Below are positions 1 to 7,828 of a stretch of 49,322 bases of DNA, one piece after another. The DNA lies in the IMG/VR virus record IMGVR_UViG_3300032322_001359, positions 1 through 49,322 of that record; one strand, written 5' to 3'. The notes under the pieces were generated by a model, which saw only the letters and a list, made by a program, of their open reading frames with translations, made no database searches and was not told where the DNA came from. The DNA is from a virus. Position 1 is the first letter of the stretch; every line of letters begins with the position of its first letter. A program made the position numbers and the translations under genes.

Positions 1-7
1 AAGAAGC

Positions 8-1783
8 TTGGCTGAGAAGCGGTACAAGAGCGACGCATGGAAGGATCCAGTCGTCTGCGCCGAGTTGACAGCCGATCCTGCCGCCACGATTCAGCAGTTT
101 GGGCTCGTTCTCGACCAGGAGACTGGGCAGGTAGTACAGTACGACCCATACCGCATCACGAGCCGCCTTCAGGCTACCATTCTGTCGTACTACGCTGCTC
201 CACCACGCACCGAGGACGGCCGAACCCGCTTCCTCGATATCCTGGCGGCGCGCCAGACCGGGAAGTCGCTCACCGCCGAGTACGGGATCTACCCGAAGGC
301 CGCCTACACCGAGGGTTGGAGGCACACCTGTGTCGCCGACACCAGGGATCGTGCCGACACGCTGCACGAGCGTGTGCAGTTCATGCACAAGCACTGGCCA
401 GAGGCCATCCGCACCCCAACGGAGACCTCGACCGAGACCCGATCGCTGTCGTTCGTGAACAAGTCGAAGATGATCGTCCAGTCCGCGCACGTCGAGGACT
501 TCGGTATCGGTCAGTCGCTCAACTCGTTCCACGGATCGGAGTACCCGTGGTGGGCCAACGCCGCGAAGGCGATGTCGATGATGCTCCCGTCCATGATCAA
601 CCGCCGGGACGTGCTGCTCATCCGGGAGAGCACCGCAGCGCCCATGTCAGAGCCGTCCGCGGAGTACTGGCAGGAGACCTGCCAGACTTCGAAGCGGTGG
701 CGCTCGGACGAGAACGGCCGCGGGCTCTACGCGTTCTTCCCGTACTGGGACTCGCTCCTCAACCGGCGCCGCTGGAACCCGCAGTGGAAGATGGACGCCG
801 AAGAAGAGCGGCTCATGAAGGAGTACGGGGTCGGCGGCACGAAGGTCGACGGTTCGATGGGGTACCTCGAGCTTGAGAACCTCGCCTTCCGTCGCGAGAT
901 GATGTCTGTTGACCGCGAGATCCGCAGGAACCCGGATCTGTTCAAGGTCTACTACCCGTTCGACGACCTCACTTGCTGGATCTCCCAGGGATCCGGTGTC
1001 ATCCGCGAGCACGTCCTCGCCAGGCACAAGGACACGGCGAACATCGAGTGGAGCCCTCCACTGATGGTCTTCAAGGAGCCGAACCCGAAGGCGCTGTACG
1101 TGATGGGAGTCGACCCGGCCGGCATGGGCCTCCGGGACCACGCCGCGTTCGTCGTGCTCGAGGTCTGGTCTGACCGATGGGAGGTGGTTGCCGTCTACTC
1201 CCAGGCGGTTGACCCGATCCAGTTCCAGAACGTGATGCTGGAGACCGCGAGCAGGTACCACGCGCTGCTCGCCATCGAGCGCAACGGCGTTGGCATGTCC
1301 GCCATCACGCACGCCGTACGCGAGCGGTACCCCAGGCTGTACTACGACGAGAAGGAGAAGCCAGGCGTGGTGTCCCACGCGCACGACCAGCTGCTCGAGA
1401 ACATGATCGACGCGCTCATGGATGTCCTCGTCATCCCCGACAAGGATCTCGTCTCTCAGTTGGTCGGGTATCGCAACGACAAGGTGCTCGAGGCCGACCC
1501 GAGGTCGGAGATCCGACGCGAAGCCACCGGAAGGAATCAGCCGGCCGGTCGCAGGGCCAGGCATCACTGGGACAAGGTGTCCGCGCTCATGATCGCATGC
1601 AAGGCTGCACGGTCTGTCCCGAGACGGATCCGCGAAGGCGAGCCGGAGCTACCGAAGAACGTGATCTCGCTGCCGAACGCCAACTTCGATGTGTGGCAGA
1701 ACTACCGCAAGAAGGTTGCAGCGATGAACGAAACGGGTCAGGATAGGTCTCGATACAAGTCGTTTCGAAAGCGTAGGAGATGA
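8..1783 (+). CDS. terL: Terminase large subunit (possibly 5'-partial)
   Basis: This is the DNA-packaging motor: an ATPase that pumps DNA into the prohead and a nuclease that cuts it. A Walker A-type stretch ARQTGKS lies near residues 80-87. A Walker B-like HGSEYPWW segment follows around 175-182. The C-terminal RNase H-like nuclease carries VMGVDPAG near 363-370, AIERNGVG near 420 and a late acidic ENMIDALMD near 465. At 591 aa the length is normal for TerL. The TTG at position 8 is the first start in the window and has no visible ribosome site. The frame is open to the left edge, so the true start could lie outside. It sits directly upstream of the portal region, as expected. No small terminase subunit was recognised. 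Confidence 0.93.
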   Translation: MAEKRYKSDAWKDPVVCAELTADPAATIQQFGLVLDQETGQVVQYDPYRITSRLQATILSYYAAPPRTEDGRTRFLDILAARQTGKSLTAEYGIYPKAAYTEGWRHTCVADTRDRADTLHERVQFMHKHWPEAIRTPTETSTETRSLSFVNKSKMIVQSAHVEDFGIGQSLNSFHGSEYPWWANAAKAMSMMLPSMINRRDVLLIRESTAAPMSEPSAEYWQETCQTSKRWRSDENGRGLYAFFPYWDSLLNRRRWNPQWKMDAEEERLMKEYGVGGTKVDGSMGYLELENLAFRREMMSVDREIRRNPDLFKVYYPFDDLTCWISQGSGVIREHVLARHKDTANIEWSPPLMVFKEPNPKALYVMGVDPAGMGLRDHAAFVVLEVWSDRWEVVAVYSQAVDPIQFQNVMLETASRYHALLAIERNGVGMSAITHAVRERYPRLYYDEKEKPGVVSHAHDQLLENMIDALMDVLVIPDKDLVSQLVGYRNDKVLEADPRSEIRREATGRNQPAGRRARHHWDKVSALMIACKAARSVPRRIREGEPELPKNVISLPNANFDVWQNYRKKVAAMNETGQDRSRYKSFRKRRR

Positions 1784-1785
1784 CC

Positions 1786-2553
1786 ATGGCTGATCTGGTT
1801 CCAGGCCTGTACCGCTCCGCAAGCAGCACCGATCCGTGGGTGTACAAGGTCGAGAACGACGGGAAGGTCACCGTCTGGTCTACGGACGACACCTCCAAGA
1901 AGGTGACGATCGATCCTGCTTCGCCTGGTCGGAACGCAGAGGCGTTCAAGGCAATCAAGGAGCAGATCGGCAGTGGTCATCTTCGTGCCGCCGGCCGACT
2001 CAGTGAGTCCGCAGCTCCGCCCAGCGAGACCGGGGCATTCGACGAGTTCAAGGCAGCGATCACCCCGGACAAGCAAGACTCGGTGGCCAAGGCGTCGAAG
2101 GGCGCCATGGCCAAGACTGGCGGCAGCGAACCAGTGCCAGAGTCTACGGAAGCGATCGTATCGTCCAGGAAGAAGGGCTACGCCGACATGTTCCGGGACA
2201 AGATGGCCGAGATGCGTGGACTCCAGGCCAAGGAAGGCGGCCCATCGTTCATGAGCGACGCCGCTCGCGCCCAGGAAGCCATCGCCGCTCTCGGAGATGA
2301 GGGCATGAGGCTTCGCGGGGAACTCCTGCGCATGCACGGGATCGACATGAGCGGAGACGCTCCGAAGGTCGAGCCTCCGCCGAGGGCGACCACCCCGTCT
2401 GCGCCGAAGACCGGTGAACCCGGCTACCGCACCGCCCAGCCACCTCCCGGCAACGACGTGTCGCCGCAGCCGATCAGGAAGAAGATCATGATCGACACCG
2501 ACGGCGACGGGATCAGGGAGTCCGAGGTCATCGCCTTCCCTGGCGGGAGGTGA
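1786..2553 (+). CDS. Hypothetical protein with KMxEM motif and EF-hand-like loop
   Basis: I do not recognise the family. The ATG at 1786 is preferred over the ATG at 1780 because AGGAGA at 1775-1780 is spaced correctly for it. The protein (255 aa) is polar and low in hydrophobic segments. It has a basic/hydrophobic patch MFRDKMAEM near residues 128-136, similar to motifs in the next two genes. The C-terminus carries DTDGDGIRESE, which looks like an EF-hand or dockerin-type calcium loop. Its position between terminase and portal suggests a role in packaging or head assembly, by inference only. Confidence 0.75.
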   Translation: MADLVPGLYRSASSTDPWVYKVENDGKVTVWSTDDTSKKVTIDPASPGRNAEAFKAIKEQIGSGHLRAAGRLSESAAPPSETGAFDEFKAAITPDKQDSVAKASKGAMAKTGGSEPVPESTEAIVSSRKKGYADMFRDKMAEMRGLQAKEGGPSFMSDAARAQEAIAALGDEGMRLRGELLRMHGIDMSGDAPKVEPPPRATTPSAPKTGEPGYRTAQPPPGNDVSPQPIRKKIMIDTDGDGIRESEVIAFPGGR

Positions 2554-2556
2554 GTG

Positions 2557-2808
2557 ATGGCCGACAAGTCCACCATGGCCAAGCTTGTCCGACAGAAGAT
2601 GGACGAGATGAGCACCAAGGGGTCCGAGAAGACGAAGGACTCGGACGGGCCGATGGCCATCGCCGTGAAGATGGCGGCCGACTTCCGCGGGCTTCCGGAC
2701 TCCGACAAGCGGTCGTTCCTGGAGGAGATGGCGAAGGCCTTCCCGCTTCCGGACGGCATCACCTCCGGGCTACCGTTCAAGTTCGAGTACATCAAGGATG
2801 GTGAGTGA
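2557..2808 (+). CDS. Small hypothetical protein, KMxEM motif
   Basis: This is an 83 aa charged protein with no recognised family. GGGAGG at 2545-2550 is best spaced for the ATG at 2557 rather than the GTG at 2554. Near its N-terminus it has LVRQKMDEM, which resembles short motifs in the genes on either side. It overlaps the next start by one base (TGATG), implying translational coupling. It probably belongs to the head-assembly module by position. Confidence 0.75.
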   Translation: MADKSTMAKLVRQKMDEMSTKGSEKTKDSDGPMAIAVKMAADFRGLPDSDKRSFLEEMAKAFPLPDGITSGLPFKFEYIKDGE

Positions 2809-3080
2809 TGAAGGACAACTACGAAGACATGGCCGGCATCTTCAAGAAGAAGATGGGCGAGATGAAGCCGAGCGACGAGACCGCGGAGCCGGAGTCCGAA
2901 GAGGGCGACAGCTTCACTGGTCCGACGACCGACGACAACCGCAAGACCGCGTTCACTGGCCCGACCACCGACGACAACCGCAAGACCAGCCCTGCCGAGA
3001 AGAAGCTGCTCGGTCAGGTGCAGGCGATGGTCGAGACGTCTCCTTCCTTCAAGGAAGAGCTTCGCTCTCTGCTGGGGTGA
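2808..3080 (+). CDS. Small acidic protein with tandem 13-residue repeat
   Basis: This is a 90 aa polar protein of unknown function. It has IFKKKMGEM near the N-terminus, similar to motifs in the two upstream genes. An acidic stretch follows, then two tandem copies of FTGPTTDDNRKT (about residues 37-61). The C-terminus (VQAMVETSPSFKEELRSLL) is probably helical. The repeat and acidity suggest a flexible linker-type protein. Its place between terminase and portal suggests a packaging or head role, which is inference. Confidence 0.75.
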   Translation: MKDNYEDMAGIFKKKMGEMKPSDETAEPESEEGDSFTGPTTDDNRKTAFTGPTTDDNRKTSPAEKKLLGQVQAMVETSPSFKEELRSLLG

Positions 3081-3083
3081 CGA

Positions 3084-4844
3084 GTGGACGCGAAGCAGTG
3101 CTACGGGATCATCAACACCCACGTCTCCCAGGAGAGCGAGGAGCGCAAGGAGTGGGACCAGTGGACTGACTGGTACCACGCCGAGGCCACCAGCGCGGGC
3201 GGTACTCGCTCTGGCGACGCCCTCTTCCTGTCGCACAACCAGGCGCTCGACGCCGAGGAGGCGATCGTCGTCGAGACGAACTACGCCTTCGCGTTCATCG
3301 ACACGATGACCGCCAACGTCTGCCCGAAGAACCCGCAGATCACTGTCGGCGCGGTCCTCGAAAAGCACAAGCGGTTCGCGAAGGCTCGAGAGCGACTCGC
3401 GAACTCCTGCCTGCGGCGCGACAACGCTGGGGCGCTGTCCGTCCAGTTCGCCACCAACGCTGGCATCTGTGGTAGGGGCGTGACCAAGGTGGTCTGGAAC
3501 GCTTCGCTCAACCGTCCTGAGGCGTCGGACATCGATCCCAGGCGCTTCTTCTTCGACATGACCGTCCCATTCCACAAGAGCCGGTACGCGATCGAGGTCA
3601 CCCTCGTCACCGAAGACGAACTGAAGATGAGGGTGAAGCGCAAGAAGAGCGAGTTCAAGTACAACAAGGACGTCGCCGCTCGGGCACAGTACGGCTCCTA
3701 CCCCGACTGGTTCAAGGAGACGGACGGCGGGAAGAGCATCTCGTCGGCGTTCCGATGGGCCGTCGTGTACGAGTTCTGGGACTTCGTCGGCGGGAAGTAC
3801 TTCCACTTCCTCGACGGGAACGAGGAGCCGCTGCTCGAGGGGCCGCTTCCGTACACCTACGTCCGGAACCCGTTCATCGTGAAGACGTTCAACCGCTCGC
3901 TGCGCCACCACGGCGGGCTGAGCGACATCAAGCTCATCGCATCGCACCAGGAGCACCTCAACGAGATCGACTCGCTGGAGTTGACTCACGCGATGAAGAG
4001 CATCCCGGCCACCGTCGTGAACTCGAGCGCCGTGGACTCCCCCGAGGAGTTCATGTCCGCCATCACCGCGGTCGACCGTCCGGGCGCCTACATCGAGGCC
4101 AAGTGCTCGACGAACATCAGGAACCCAGCGGACTTCTTCGCGCAGCTTCCGACCCCGACCCTGATTCCGTCGTTCGCTACGATGCGAAACGTGGCGAAGG
4201 AAGGCATGGCGTTCACCCTCGGCATGGCCGACTACCAGCGCGGGAAGGGCGGCGGGTCTGACCTCGCCACCGAACTCTCGCTGATGGACCAGTCGCTGCA
4301 GACCAGGAACGGCCGTCGCGTCATCACCATGATGTCCTGGGTCAGCGAGTTGGCTCAGAAGTACATCGGGCTCTACCGCCAGTTCCTGTCGCCGGACGGC
4401 GTCGCTCCCGTCTTCGAGTCCACCACGTCTGTCTCCGAGGTGCTGGACATCGACTCCCTCGGCTTCAGCCAGGGTGCCACCCTCGGCGAGGCCGAGCAGG
4501 AGTGGTGGTACATGTACGAGAGCGTGGCCTTCGACCCGGCAGAGAACTCTCGCCTCGTCCAGCTTCGCTCGATCCAGCAGTTCTTCCAGTTCCTGGTGAA
4601 CAACCCGAACGTCGACCAGGCGAAGCTCGTCCACAAGCTGCTGGACCTGCTCAACATGAGCGAACTGGCTGCGGTCGTCACCCCGCAGGCGGCGATGCCG
4701 CAACAGCCAGTCCAGTCCGCTGGCGGCGCCCAGAACCAGCCGGTCGATCGCCCGGCCACTGGTGGCATGCCGATGAGCATGGCTACCGATCCCACCGCCA
4801 ACCTTCCGCCGCAAGCCACGGCGGATCAGCCCAAGGTCATGTGA
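3084..4844 (+). CDS. Portal protein
   Basis: This is the likely dodecameric ring at the unique capsid vertex through which DNA enters and leaves. The call rests on size (586 aa), position between terminase and scaffold/capsid, and portal-like sequence. That sequence has an early segment ANVCPKNPQI, then DIDPRRFFFD, and a central helical region from about 275 to 310 (SDIKLIASHQ, then HLNEIDSLEL). The C-terminus (from about residue 530) is rich in Pro, Gln and Ala. The start is GTG at 3084, just after the preceding TGA. It overlaps the next gene (TGATG). No catalytic motif is expected, so this is a pattern and context call. Confidence 0.78.
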   Translation: MDAKQCYGIINTHVSQESEERKEWDQWTDWYHAEATSAGGTRSGDALFLSHNQALDAEEAIVVETNYAFAFIDTMTANVCPKNPQITVGAVLEKHKRFAKARERLANSCLRRDNAGALSVQFATNAGICGRGVTKVVWNASLNRPEASDIDPRRFFFDMTVPFHKSRYAIEVTLVTEDELKMRVKRKKSEFKYNKDVAARAQYGSYPDWFKETDGGKSISSAFRWAVVYEFWDFVGGKYFHFLDGNEEPLLEGPLPYTYVRNPFIVKTFNRSLRHHGGLSDIKLIASHQEHLNEIDSLELTHAMKSIPATVVNSSAVDSPEEFMSAITAVDRPGAYIEAKCSTNIRNPADFFAQLPTPTLIPSFATMRNVAKEGMAFTLGMADYQRGKGGGSDLATELSLMDQSLQTRNGRRVITMMSWVSELAQKYIGLYRQFLSPDGVAPVFESTTSVSEVLDIDSLGFSQGATLGEAEQEWWYMYESVAFDPAENSRLVQLRSIQQFFQFLVNNPNVDQAKLVHKLLDLLNMSELAAVVTPQAAMPQQPVQSAGGAQNQPVDRPATGGMPMSMATDPTANLPPQATADQPKVM

Positions 4845-5239
4845 TGCCGCTGTACCGGTTCGTCTGCGAAGAGTGTGGTGAATTCGAGGCGCTGTGCAGG
4901 TACGAGGAGCGCGCGACGCAGCGGTGCTCCTGCGGGATGCCTGCCGAACACACCTACGCACCGACCAGCATGCTGCTCGTCGGCGCTGCCCCGTCCAAGC
5001 CGATCGAGGTCGGTGGTGCAGGGAAGGTGTTCGAGACCAACCACGAGTACCGCAAGTACCTGAAGGACAACCCGAACGTGAAGATCGTGGATCCGAAGGA
5101 TTCCGAGTTCCGCCGGTACAAGGATCGGTGCGACGATGACGCCAACAGAATGGCGCGCAAAGCAGGCTACTCCGACATCAACCACATGAGGCACACCAGG
5201 CGAAAAGAGGCCGACAGGAAGAAGGAACTCGGAAGTTGA
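4844..5239 (+). CDS. FmdB-like zinc-ribbon protein
   Basis: The 131 aa protein opens with MPLYRFVCEECGEFE, the signature of FmdB-type zinc ribbons, which usually start MPxYxYxCxxCGxxFE. Cysteines at residues 8 and 11 form the first knuckle. The second pair is compressed to C-S-C-G near residue 29 instead of the usual CxxC, so metal binding may be altered. The C-terminal half is charged and helical, with many Lys and Arg. FmdB-like ribbons occur in many phage head modules with unknown function. The gene starts inside the portal stop codon. Confidence 0.8.
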   Translation: MPLYRFVCEECGEFEALCRYEERATQRCSCGMPAEHTYAPTSMLLVGAAPSKPIEVGGAGKVFETNHEYRKYLKDNPNVKIVDPKDSEFRRYKDRCDDDANRMARKAGYSDINHMRHTRRKEADRKKELGS

Positions 5240-5277
5240 CTGTTGCGCTTCATTCGTTTTCGGAGTAGACACACCAC

Positions 5278-6132
5278 ATGGAAAAGACCGAAGCCACCAC
5301 TCCGCAAACCCAGCAGGCCGCTGCACCCGCCGCTGCCCCATCCGCTGAGCCTGCATCCTCCCGGGCCCCAGCGGGTGGGGCAACTTCTGGCGCGACCGAT
5401 TCTGCCAAGGCAGAGTCCGCCAAGGACCCGTGGAGCCCTGACTCGTTCGGGTGGGACGACTGGGACGGCCAGTCGTACGACTCCTTCCCCGAGGAAGTTC
5501 GTCCGCTGGCCGAGCGGTTCGGGAAGTGGCACGAGTCCAGGTCGACCTCCATCAAGGAGGAGCACGACCGGCTCCAGCTTCTCTACGATGCGCTGCTCGA
5601 TGGCGCCGAGGATCCTCGGATCCCCGAACTGACCTCGAAGTACGAGCAGGCCGAGAAGCTTCGCACCGACTTCGAGCAGCGGTCCAAGGCCTACGAGACC
5701 GAGCTTGCCTCGGTCATCCAGTGGGTCACCGACCGTGAGACCGAGCGTCTCACTGCCGAGGTGAACGCGTTCCAGGAGCAGAACAAGTGGCTCTTCACCC
5801 CGGAGTACGAGGGCATCGCCCTCGAGCTACTCGATGCCGGGTGGGACCCGCAGGCGCTCCCCAAGCTCGTCAAGCTTCCGAAGTCTGTCCGCGAGTCTGC
5901 CACGCAGATCTTCGCCAAGACCAAGGACGCAGACATCTCCCTCAGGGTCGCCCTCTCCGAGGCCGGTCCTCAGCGTGGTGAAACTTCCGGAACAGCGTCC
6001 TTTGTGGCGGGTTCCACTTCTCCGGCTCCAGCCGCCCGGACCGCGGAGAAGCCCAATACCGCAGGACTCTCTGACCGTGACCGGTTCGCCGCCATGGCCA
6101 GATCTGCAATGCAGCGCCTGAAGAAGGCCTGA
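5278..6132 (+). CDS. Capsid scaffolding protein (putative)
   Basis: This 284 aa protein lies immediately before the major capsid gene, the usual place for a scaffold. The first ~45 residues are Ala/Pro/Thr-rich and disordered. The middle (about 80-190) is highly charged and predicted to be coiled coil (EKLRTDFEQRSKAYETEL region). A basic helix ends the protein (AMQRLKKA). This disordered-helical-basic layout is typical of scaffolds, whose C-terminus binds the capsid protein. A 38-nt non-coding gap with a weak CGGAG precedes it. No protease was found. Confidence 0.72.
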   Translation: MEKTEATTPQTQQAAAPAAAPSAEPASSRAPAGGATSGATDSAKAESAKDPWSPDSFGWDDWDGQSYDSFPEEVRPLAERFGKWHESRSTSIKEEHDRLQLLYDALLDGAEDPRIPELTSKYEQAEKLRTDFEQRSKAYETELASVIQWVTDRETERLTAEVNAFQEQNKWLFTPEYEGIALELLDAGWDPQALPKLVKLPKSVRESATQIFAKTKDADISLRVALSEAGPQRGETSGTASFVAGSTSPAPAARTAEKPNTAGLSDRDRFAAMARSAMQRLKKA

Positions 6133-6139
6133 GGTTCAC

Positions 6140-7246
6140 ATGTCCTACAAGCTCGACGTGCTCAAGAGCACTCTCCCGGATCTCGTTCCGGGCTTCATCG
6201 ACAACTTCACCTCGTGGCATCCGCTCACGAAGTACATCAAGGACACCGGCGGGTTCAACAAGCGCAAGCTGAAGGGCCCCTGGGTCGAGTTCAACGTGAT
6301 CACCGGCGGCCCCGGCGCGGTGGACCCGGTGTACTCCGGCGGCGAGGCGTTCTCGAGCACCATCAACAACATGCTGGCCAAGGGCACCGAGTACCCGCAC
6401 CGGTTCGTCTACCACTACGCGATCCCGAAGAAGATGATCGACGAACTCGAGACCGAGTACGACTTCGCCGACCTCATCAAGGCCCTCCCCGAGCAGGCGG
6501 TCGGCGACCTGATGGAAGGCGTCAACGAGCAGGTCGTGCGCGCGGCCTTCTCGTCGGGAACGAACTCGACCGCGAACGGCACCAAGGGCCTGTTCTCGCT
6601 CAACGGCTCGCAGCAGTACTTCCCCCAGGACGGCGGCACCGGTCGCCAGGGCCTCTTCCAGTTCGCGGCTCCGGCCTCGCAGACGGCGACCGTTCACGGT
6701 CTCCCGATGCAGGGCGCGGCGAACGGGACGAAGGGCTGGTACCACCAGTACGGCGTCATCACGGACTTCATGACCGACGGCCGCCCCACGCTCGAGAGCG
6801 TGCGCGACAAGGCGAACCGCCAGGGCGCGAAGGCCAACACCTCCGTCAACCTGATCCTCTCGGATCCCGGCTCGCGCCAGCAGTACGTGAACAGCCTCGA
6901 CGCCCAGGTCCGCCTCGCGATGGTGGATTCGAAGGGTGAGAAGGTTCCGGACGGCATCCGTGACGCCATCAAGTTCGGCAACGCCGACTGGTTCTCGGAC
7001 GACGCCATCGACATCACCGACACCACCGCGTTCTCCAGCGCCGACGCGCAGGACGGCGTGGCCTACCTGCTCAACACCTCGTACTTCGAGCTGTTCACCA
7101 TCGGGAACGGCAAGCGCATGTTCGAGTTCGAGGAGCTGATGCCGAACCCGTTCGGTGACTCGGTCATCGCTCACATGGTCAACTACTGGAACATCTTCTG
7201 TTCCAACCTCCGTGCGCAGGGCTGCGTCACGGGCGGCAACCGCTGA
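6140..7246 (+). CDS. Major capsid protein
   Basis: This is a 368 aa protein directly after the scaffold. It begins MSYKLDVLKSTLPDLVPG and has an early FTSWHPLTKYI segment, a pattern seen in HK97-fold capsid proteins made without a cleaved prodomain. Later segments rich in Gly, Asp and Asn (for example SDPGSRQQYVNSLDAQVRLA) and a C-terminal FEFEELMPNP fit a capsid subunit. Codon use is strongly biased to C/G-ending codons, as in a highly expressed gene. Context is the main support. Confidence 0.82.
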   Translation: MSYKLDVLKSTLPDLVPGFIDNFTSWHPLTKYIKDTGGFNKRKLKGPWVEFNVITGGPGAVDPVYSGGEAFSSTINNMLAKGTEYPHRFVYHYAIPKKMIDELETEYDFADLIKALPEQAVGDLMEGVNEQVVRAAFSSGTNSTANGTKGLFSLNGSQQYFPQDGGTGRQGLFQFAAPASQTATVHGLPMQGAANGTKGWYHQYGVITDFMTDGRPTLESVRDKANRQGAKANTSVNLILSDPGSRQQYVNSLDAQVRLAMVDSKGEKVPDGIRDAIKFGNADWFSDDAIDITDTTAFSSADAQDGVAYLLNTSYFELFTIGNGKRMFEFEELMPNPFGDSVIAHMVNYWNIFCSNLRAQGCVTGGNR

Positions 7247-7264
7247 AAGGCACAGGAGAACACC

Positions 7265-7795
7265 ATGCTCATCCAGACCAGGATCGACACCTTCATCGAG
7301 TCGGGCACCGACCAGCTGTACCCGCTCATGTCGGAGGCCTTCGAGGGCCCGACCGAGCGGTTCAAGTGGGAGACGTCCGCGCCAGAACTGTACGCCTACG
7401 ACGGCGGCCGGAAGTGGCGCTACATCAAGAACGGTTCGGCCGCCGCCTTCGTCAAGGGCCAGGTCGTCACCCAGGAGGCCATCTCCGGTGGCGCCGTGCG
7501 CGGCCATGGCGAGAAGGCCCCGGTCACCTCCGTCCCGATCCTCATCCTCGGCATCGCGCAGGCCGCGATCGCTGCCGGTTCGTTCGGCTGGGTCGTGTTC
7601 GAGGGCGATTGCGAGGTTCTCGCCGGAACCGAGACCATCGACGTGAACGAGCCCATCTCCGTCTCCGATGCCGTCGCCGGCGCCGCGATGGAGTGCAACG
7701 GCGACGCTGCCGACCTGCTTCGGCAGTTCGGCTACGCCCGCGAGGACGCCGCGTCCACTGCCACCGCGCGGTGCTACGTCAAGTGCCTCGGCTGA
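7265..7795 (+). CDS. Hypothetical virion protein (head decoration or accessory candidate)
   Basis: This is a 176 aa protein right after the capsid gene, with AGGAG at 7254-7258 before its ATG. It starts MLIQTRIDTFIESGTDQLYP and has a central beta-rich Ala/Val/Gly region (AAAFVKGQVVTQEAISGGA). I do not recognise a named family. The position and beta-rich composition suggest a capsid-associated or decoration protein, by inference. Confidence 0.78.
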   Translation: MLIQTRIDTFIESGTDQLYPLMSEAFEGPTERFKWETSAPELYAYDGGRKWRYIKNGSAAAFVKGQVVTQEAISGGAVRGHGEKAPVTSVPILILGIAQAAIAAGSFGWVVFEGDCEVLAGTETIDVNEPISVSDAVAGAAMECNGDAADLLRQFGYAREDAASTATARCYVKCLG

Positions 7796-7828
7796 CGTGA
7801 TCGGATAGGATGAGTCCGGAGGCCCGAC

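Noticed and set aside
2424-4961. Long antisense reading frame (845 aa) over the portal region
   Set aside because: It is a GC-driven shadow of the plus-strand genes: Arg/Val/Leu-rich, no motif, no ribosome site and it covers four real genes with better coding signals.
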